Source: VGWG01 sp964580075 (GTDB lineage Bacteria > Verrucomicrobiota > Kiritimatiellia > RFP12 > JAAYNR01). Taken from it: a DNA stretch of 64,000 bases. Within the stretch, counting starts at the first letter, position 1; each line of letters begins with the position of its first letter. The position numbers and the translations under genes were made by a program. The notes beneath the pieces are model-generated. The model saw only the letters and a program-made list of their open reading frames with translations, made no database searches and was not told the origin of the DNA. Of this stretch, positions 58,724 through 64,000 are shown in pieces. The stretch spans positions 1-64,000 of the forward strand of contig CAZOJL010000001.1 of NCBI GenBank assembly GCA_964580075.1, in the 5' to 3' direction.

Positions 58724-58729
58724 TTACTG

Positions 58730-61700
58730 ATGAGAACAAACATCAACAGCCTGGTGGCTGGCGCGCTGGCGGCGGTGTGCTGCATTCCGGTGGTGCTGTT
58801 CGCGCAGCCGGATATCCCGCCGGAGAAATGGGATGCGCCGCGCATCGCGGCTTGCCGTAAGTTGGCCGATGACGCCTATGCCGCAAGGGATGTCGAAGCG
58901 GGGAACCTTCATCTCAAGGACCTGATCGAGAACTGTCCCGGACGCTGGGATATTGCCTGCCCGGTGCTCAAAACCATTCTTCTGGCGTCGAAAGACGGTC
59001 CGGAACACTGGCAGGAGTACGCGGCCCTCCGGCTGATCGCGGCCTATCGGGCTGACCAGATCCTGCCGACGGATCCGGTCCTGCGGGCCGCATGGGGCGC
59101 GCTCATCGCCATTAGGGGATACCAAGACCGGTTTCTCGAAGCCAAAGTGGAGATCGAGGCGATGGAAAAGGCCACCGGAAGGGACGTGTGGGCGCAGTTC
59201 CTGGAAGCCGCGCTGTGCTACCAGTCGGACTCGTATGAGACAGAGCCCCGCTTCGCGGAGATTCTTTCCAAGATCAGCGCCGACGACAGTGATCCGTACG
59301 TGCAAGCCGTCTGGTCCGCCATGAACGGGCACGATGGCCGCAACCCGTATATGGAAAGCGCCTTGGCTTACCGGCCGGGCCGCCTGTCGCCTTCCACCGC
59401 GCCGAGGAATCTGTGCCTCAAGGATTTCTCCCCGAACTGGGAGGCGCTTCGCGACCTCCCGCCCGAGATAGCGCCGTCACAGATACATGCCCTGATTGGC
59501 GAATCTCTGGAGCCGGGGCGATTCATAGCCGACGACAACACGGCCACGGCCGTCTGGCTGGGGACATTGATTGACCGGAACCTGCTGTCGCGAAAGCCCG
59601 AAGCGCTGCTTCCGCTGCGCCGGTTGCAGCAAGCTGAGCTTCCGAACGCGGGCACCGGCGGCTCGGCTGGGTCCCGCGACGCAGGCGGCCCGATCGCGCT
59701 CTTTCGCCGGTATCCGTGGACCGACGCCGGGCAGCGGCAGTTGCTGGAATACGGCAGGCAGGAATTGTCGAACGGCCACGCCGGACCGGCGCTGAGATCC
59801 TTCCTGGACGTCTTGTCGCACGCCTCGGACCCGGCCCTCCGCTCCCAGGCGCGGGTGTGTCTCTGGCTGGCGCTTGCCCAGCAGGACAACCGCGACGAAT
59901 TTGACGATGCCTTCCGGGACGTGAATCCGGAAGAGCGCTATCCGTGGATGGGCGGAACGGAACCTTCCCGGGTCATCCGCGACCGGTTGGAGAAGAGCAT
60001 TCCCACCGCCGCCGCACCGGAACGGCCAACGCCGCGCCTGGGCGATCTGGACCGGCGCCTAGTCAAGATTCCCGCCCTCGCGCCCTGGCCGTGTTCCTGG
60101 ACGCAGGCCGGCGGTTTGCACTGGTATTACGACACCGCGCTGATGAAGACCCTTCCCTTCATCCGGGTCGGGATGCAGCTCCAGGATGGCGGCCTGCTGG
60201 TCAGTGCCCCCAACATGATGGCCTGGTATCGCGCGGATCATACCGAAGCGCCCGTGTGGCAGCGAACGGCACGGTTCACATTCTCGCAGCACAGACGGCA
60301 CCCCGGGATCTACTGTCCCCCCGTGAACGACGGCCGCATCTACACCCGATGGGGCTACAGCGATGGTTGCCCCGCCGACGTTGCCGCGATCGACATCCGG
60401 ACGGGCAGGCAACTATGGTCAACGGCGCAGGACAACTCGTGGCGCAGCCAACCCGGATCCTTCCGGGGCGTCCGGCATTGGCCTCTGAACGATCCCGTCT
60501 ACGCCGACGGCCGACTCTACCTGCTGGCGGCCAAGGTCGTGGACTCCAATACGGACGGGATCTATCTTGTCTGCATGGACCCCGATACCGGGGCGAGGAT
60601 CTGGGCATGCCCGGTCTCCCGCGATAAGATGAAAGGAGCCGAGGGCTGGTTACCGGAATACAACACCGATCTGGCCCTCTATGGCAATGCGGTGACCTGT
60701 CACCAGGGCGCCGTGTACTGCGCCACCGGCGCGGGTGTCGTTTCCCGCGTCGACGCGCGCGACGGCAGGCTGGAATGGGCGCACCGTTATCCGCGTACCA
60801 AGTACCCGCAGAAAGAGAGACCTGGCGCGCACCCCTGGGAAGGGGACTATTCCATCTCGTGGGGAACGCGGCCGCTGGTGGCGGGAAACCGGGTAATCTG
60901 CATGCCCCGCGACCACAACGGGGTCTTTGCCTTGGACGCGGATACGGGAAGACTCGTCTGGCAAAACGCATTCGTGCATCCGGCGGGAGCGGTCGGGATC
61001 TTCGAGGGGGCACTTCTGGTGTACGATCATCAGACCATCGTCTCGCTGGACCCGGCGACCGGCGCAACGCGGTGGTTTCGGCCTTTGGAGGAAGGCGTTC
61101 TCAAAGACGCGCAACGGATCGGATCGTCGATCTATGTCGGAACATCCCGCGGACTTTGCCGCATCGACGCGCGGTCGGGTGTCGCCGTCGAGCGGATGGC
61201 ATGGGGCGAAAAGGATCGGAAGATCCTCGATTTCACGATTCTCGACAAAGCCCTCTACGTTGTTTCGGATGAGGCCGTCCCGGCGGATGGTTTTGAAGAG
61301 GTTGCGTCCGTCAAGCCGCCTGCGGCGGGCGAGGATGGAAAGATGCAGTTCCCGCTGCGGCAGACCTGGCGGCTGGCGCGCGCCAATCCGCAACTTTACG
61401 TCCCGCCGCCGGAGGCCGGGCTGGACGGCGGCGTATTCCTGTTTTCAGACGGAGTCCTCGAACGCATTCGGCTCAGCCCTGCCCCGTCCGTCGTCTGGCA
61501 GCGGCTGGTGCAGCCGGACCTGACCGGAGTGCGCTTTGCCCGCGGCATGGTGGTCCTCGACTACCCGGCGCGTCCGGTGCTGCTGGACGGGGAAACAGGC
61601 GCCGTGCGGGAGTCGCAGCTTTCGCCGGATGCCGGCGGCCTGAACGATCTGCCCCCGCTGCATCGTACGTCGGGGAGCGGCAACCAGATTGAAATCGTCA

Positions 61701-64000
61701 ACAACGCGACCGGCGAGCGAATGTGGAAGAGGGGCATCCCCGAGATCGAGTGGGGCGCGGCGCGGCAGATGGGAACGAATATTCACGTGATCGGACCGCG
61801 AAGGAGGGGGGATCCCCGCGATACCGTGGACGTCGTGTGCAATCTCGCCGACGGCAGAAAGCTTGCGATTTACCCCGTCATCGGCGCATCCGAGGGCGAG
61901 CTCGTCAACGTGGCGTTCACCCGCAAGTCGTGCTTCTGCCTTGTGACCCGCGGACCGGAACGGAAGGAGCACTTTCTTTACCGGTACGGCCTTGACGGCA
62001 AACCGGCGAAGCCCGTGGAGGGATTCCGGCAGCAGAAGTTCGGATCCATCTCGTCGTTGAGCGTGGAGGAAGAGAACGGGTCCTACACGCGACTGCAGTT
62101 TGCCGGTTCCGCGCCGTGGAGTCGCGACCCCGTGATGGCCGCGCTGATCGTCAGGGAAGACGATCCCACGTACGTCTTCATGGCCGGCTGTTCGGACAGG
62201 GATGACGAAACCCTCGTAATGCCCGGCTTCATTCGCGGAGATCGGTATTACGATGCCCTGAGCAAATCCGGCACCGTGAGAGTCTTCGATCTGAAGAGCG
62301 GGCGGATGCTCGCGAGCGGCGCGATCCCCTCCTGGCCGGCGCCGGAGCCACGAAGCGTCGCCAGGATCACCGACTTCCGCCTGGCCGGCGATTCGCTGGT
62401 TGTGCTCTCCGCCGTCTGGGACGTACGCGCCGATGTGTTCGACGCCGCGACTTTCGTTCACAAGGGCGGTCAGGTGCTGGACAAGGTTGAATGCACGCGC
62501 TGGTCGCCGGATAAGCACAGCGGGGGTGATGTGGCGGGCCGTGACTCGTGGGAGAACGAGATCGCCCCGGGACCGGGCCTGCTCGCGGTGACCGACAAGT
62601 CGGGGCTGCACGTCCTGGTTCCGGCGGATCACGTGGATGAACCGTCGGCCGGGGCGCCGTTCCCGAAACTGTATCGCCGCCGCGAGCCGATCATCGCCGA
62701 CGGATCGATTGACGAATGGGCCCGGGGCGAGCATGTGGAACTGCTCCTCCGCGACGCGGACGGCAAGCCCGCCAGCCTTCTATTGGCGCAGGACGGCCGG
62801 AATCTCTTCGCGGCCCTCTCCTACGAGGACGCGCGGATTGACCCGTTGCGCGGGGAAGGCGTGTACAACGACGGGGACTGGGTGACGGTTGAGCAGGGAG
62901 ACGGCCCGTTCGTGTGCAACGCGCGGATCGGCCTCGACGGAAGCGGCGGTACCATCGTGACGTCCGAGCCGGGCGGAAAGGGGCTAACCATCAAGGCGAC
63001 GGCTGGCATCGGGCATGACCTCAAGACCTTCCGGCACATCTACGAACTCGTCCTTCCGCTGACAAGGTCCCGGACGTGGGCTCAGGGCGTGCTCTCCTTG
63101 AAAGCCTTCGATGAACGGGGCCTCGGCGGCCCGGCCAGGATCATCGCGTGCAATGACATCCAAATCGGCTATCACGCCCTCACGCGCGATGAGGAAAACG
63201 CCGCCTTCGCTCTTATCCGTGAAATGCCCGACCTTCCGGAGTCGCGAGGCCTGTACGCCAAGATGCGAAAGATCTACGACGCGTGGTCCGTCGACATGCC
63301 GCCGTATCCAGCCACGAACGCGCCGGTGAATCCGGCCAAGGCCGTGGAGAGTATTAGAAAGTACATTTCCGCCATCGGGCAGACCCAGTTCCCCTACTCA
63401 TTCTACAGACTCATGAATCGCTTCGGGGGCGCGGACGCCCTCCCGCCGGAGGTGCGCGCATGGTCTCAGCGAAAGGCGGAGATCGAGGCCAAGCGACAGG
63501 GGCCGTACGAGTTGAGCAATTCCCTGTTCGTCACCAACTGGCTGGTGCTGGGGTATTTCCCCTACCCGCCCGACAAGGCCGGCCTAGGCACGGACTTTCT
63601 TCAGGGCGTCGACGGCGAGCCGAGGCACGTTCCGCACGACGCCGTGGCAATCGCCACCGGCACGGGCGGCACAGCCCGATGGCGCCCTTACGCTCCGTCG
63701 GGCAACGTGGTGAATGTCTTCGAGGCATCGCGCCCCTACTCCCCGTCGAGCGGCGATGTTGATGTCTTCGATGTGAAGCACCTGAATCTCAGTTTTGACG
63801 CCGCAGAGTCGTATTTCGTCGTCTATGCCGCATGTTGGCTGAAGGCGGACACGGACACCGAGTGCGAATTGCGGATGAGCACGGTGGACGACAGTTGGAA
63901 GATCTACCTGGATCATGAACCGCTCGGTGATTACTCCCCCATTCGGGGAGCGCCTGACGCGAACGGTCCCAGGGTCCGACTCGAAAAGGGGATGCACCTG
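58730..64000 (+). CDS. giant secreted PQQ-propeller / CBM9-like protein 2 (partial)
   Basis: Open for 1,757 codons from ATG 58730 to the window edge, with no stop. It is a clear tandem paralogue of the preceding gene: signal peptide (AAVCCIPVVLFAQ), TPR-like helices (NLHLKDLIENCPGRWDIACP), PQQ-type blades (GVFALDADTGRLVWQNAFVH), CBM9-like part (IADGSIDEWARGEHVELLLR) and AACWLKADTDTECELRM near the edge. Compared with the first copy it has an extra roughly 190 residues (about 61,630-62,220) between the propeller and the GFIRGDRYYDAL segment, containing further blade-like repeats. By analogy about 35-45 codons lie beyond the window. Confidence 0.85.
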   Translation, partial: MRTNINSLVAGALAAVCCIPVVLFAQPDIPPEKWDAPRIAACRKLADDAYAARDVEAGNLHLKDLIENCPGRWDIACPVLKTILLASKDGPEHWQEYAALRLIAAYRADQILPTDPVLRAAWGALIAIRGYQDRFLEAKVEIEAMEKATGRDVWAQFLEAALCYQSDSYETEPRFAEILSKISADDSDPYVQAVWSAMNGHDGRNPYMESALAYRPGRLSPSTAPRNLCLKDFSPNWEALRDLPPEIAPSQIHALIGESLEPGRFIADDNTATAVWLGTLIDRNLLSRKPEALLPLRRLQQAELPNAGTGGSAGSRDAGGPIALFRRYPWTDAGQRQLLEYGRQELSNGHAGPALRSFLDVLSHASDPALRSQARVCLWLALAQQDNRDEFDDAFRDVNPEERYPWMGGTEPSRVIRDRLEKSIPTAAAPERPTPRLGDLDRRLVKIPALAPWPCSWTQAGGLHWYYDTALMKTLPFIRVGMQLQDGGLLVSAPNMMAWYRADHTEAPVWQRTARFTFSQHRRHPGIYCPPVNDGRIYTRWGYSDGCPADVAAIDIRTGRQLWSTAQDNSWRSQPGSFRGVRHWPLNDPVYADGRLYLLAAKVVDSNTDGIYLVCMDPDTGARIWACPVSRDKMKGAEGWLPEYNTDLALYGNAVTCHQGAVYCATGAGVVSRVDARDGRLEWAHRYPRTKYPQKERPGAHPWEGDYSISWGTRPLVAGNRVICMPRDHNGVFALDADTGRLVWQNAFVHPAGAVGIFEGALLVYDHQTIVSLDPATGATRWFRPLEEGVLKDAQRIGSSIYVGTSRGLCRIDARSGVAVERMAWGEKDRKILDFTILDKALYVVSDEAVPADGFEEVASVKPPAAGEDGKMQFPLRQTWRLARANPQLYVPPPEAGLDGGVFLFSDGVLERIRLSPAPSVVWQRLVQPDLTGVRFARGMVVLDYPARPVLLDGETGAVRESQLSPDAGGLNDLPPLHRTSGSGNQIEIVNNATGERMWKRGIPEIEWGAARQMGTNIHVIGPRRRGDPRDTVDVVCNLADGRKLAIYPVIGASEGELVNVAFTRKSCFCLVTRGPERKEHFLYRYGLDGKPAKPVEGFRQQKFGSISSLSVEEENGSYTRLQFAGSAPWSRDPVMAALIVREDDPTYVFMAGCSDRDDETLVMPGFIRGDRYYDALSKSGTVRVFDLKSGRMLASGAIPSWPAPEPRSVARITDFRLAGDSLVVLSAVWDVRADVFDAATFVHKGGQVLDKVECTRWSPDKHSGGDVAGRDSWENEIAPGPGLLAVTDKSGLHVLVPADHVDEPSAGAPFPKLYRRREPIIADGSIDEWARGEHVELLLRDADGKPASLLLAQDGRNLFAALSYEDARIDPLRGEGVYNDGDWVTVEQGDGPFVCNARIGLDGSGGTIVTSEPGGKGLTIKATAGIGHDLKTFRHIYELVLPLTRSRTWAQGVLSLKAFDERGLGGPARIIACNDIQIGYHALTRDEENAAFALIREMPDLPESRGLYAKMRKIYDAWSVDMPPYPATNAPVNPAKAVESIRKYISAIGQTQFPYSFYRLMNRFGGADALPPEVRAWSQRKAEIEAKRQGPYELSNSLFVTNWLVLGYFPYPPDKAGLGTDFLQGVDGEPRHVPHDAVAIATGTGGTARWRPYAPSGNVVNVFEASRPYSPSSGDVDVFDVKHLNLSFDAAESYFVVYAACWLKADTDTECELRMSTVDDSWKIYLDHEPLGDYSPIRGAPDANGPRVRLEKGMHL

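Noticed and set aside
61445..62734. 429-codon minus-strand frame near the window end
   Set aside because: Antisense to the second giant paralogue, whose plus-strand frame is open from 58730 to the edge and aligns with copy 1.

Overview
This is a high-GC bacterial chromosome segment with dense, ordinary bacterial gene organisation: Shine-Dalgarno sites, ATGA and GTGA overlaps, one tRNA and sigma70-like promoters. The gene content suggests a PVC-superphylum bacterium, perhaps Kiritimatiellota, Lentisphaerota or a relative. The signs are a MoxR/DUF58/multi-VWA cluster followed by giant secreted beta-propeller/CBM9-like proteins, a GHL10 glycoside-hydrolase-like protein, and a low-GC insert in a high-GC background. 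The phylum is inference from gene content only.

Region 1 (1-9.7 kb) is a probable defence island. A 1,374-residue fusion protein (RelE-like domain, SF1 helicase, ankyrin repeats, SEC-C zinc motif) converges on a type III-like restriction-modification locus. Between the methyltransferase (mod) and the helicase/nuclease (res) sits a GxxExxY-family gene bracketed by repeats of the word ACAGGATT. Region 2 (9.7-16.7 kb) holds an M23 peptidase, a YraN-like protein, a GHL10 protein, a DUF711/ACT-domain pair and an M42 aminopeptidase. Region 3 (16.9-21.7 kb) is a four-gene operon joining a secretin to a MacA-like adaptor and a MacB-like ABC transporter. Region 4 (21.8-32.9 kb) has a 1,269-residue secreted protein, a four-helix-bundle gene bracketed by ACGGACA-word repeats, and a marR-tolC-adaptor-RND operon. 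The RND pump lacks the usual proton-relay residues.

Region 5 (33-39 kb) contains an LptF/LptG-type permease, tRNA-Ser(GGA), a class II aldolase, an AT-richer GNAT/racemase pair, two small uncharacterised genes and a sugar-phosphate isomerase. Region 6 (39.2 kb to the window end) is one long co-directional cluster: MoxR, DUF58, a possible NPCBM protein, two membrane VWA proteins, a DUF4175-like protein, a coiled-coil protein, a prenyltransferase-repeat protein, a HEAT-repeat protein and two tandem giant PQQ-propeller/CBM9-like paralogues. The last gene is open to the window edge.

The most unusual feature is a set of short-word arrays: 6-10 base words in tandem, usually followed by their reverse complement so that the array can fold. 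Several unrelated word families occur. In the MoxR cluster an array occupies every gene junction that is not a start/stop overlap. Several genes end inside an array, and one takes its signal peptide from an array. The two small genes, GxxExxY and four-helix bundle, are each flanked by direct copies of their own word family.
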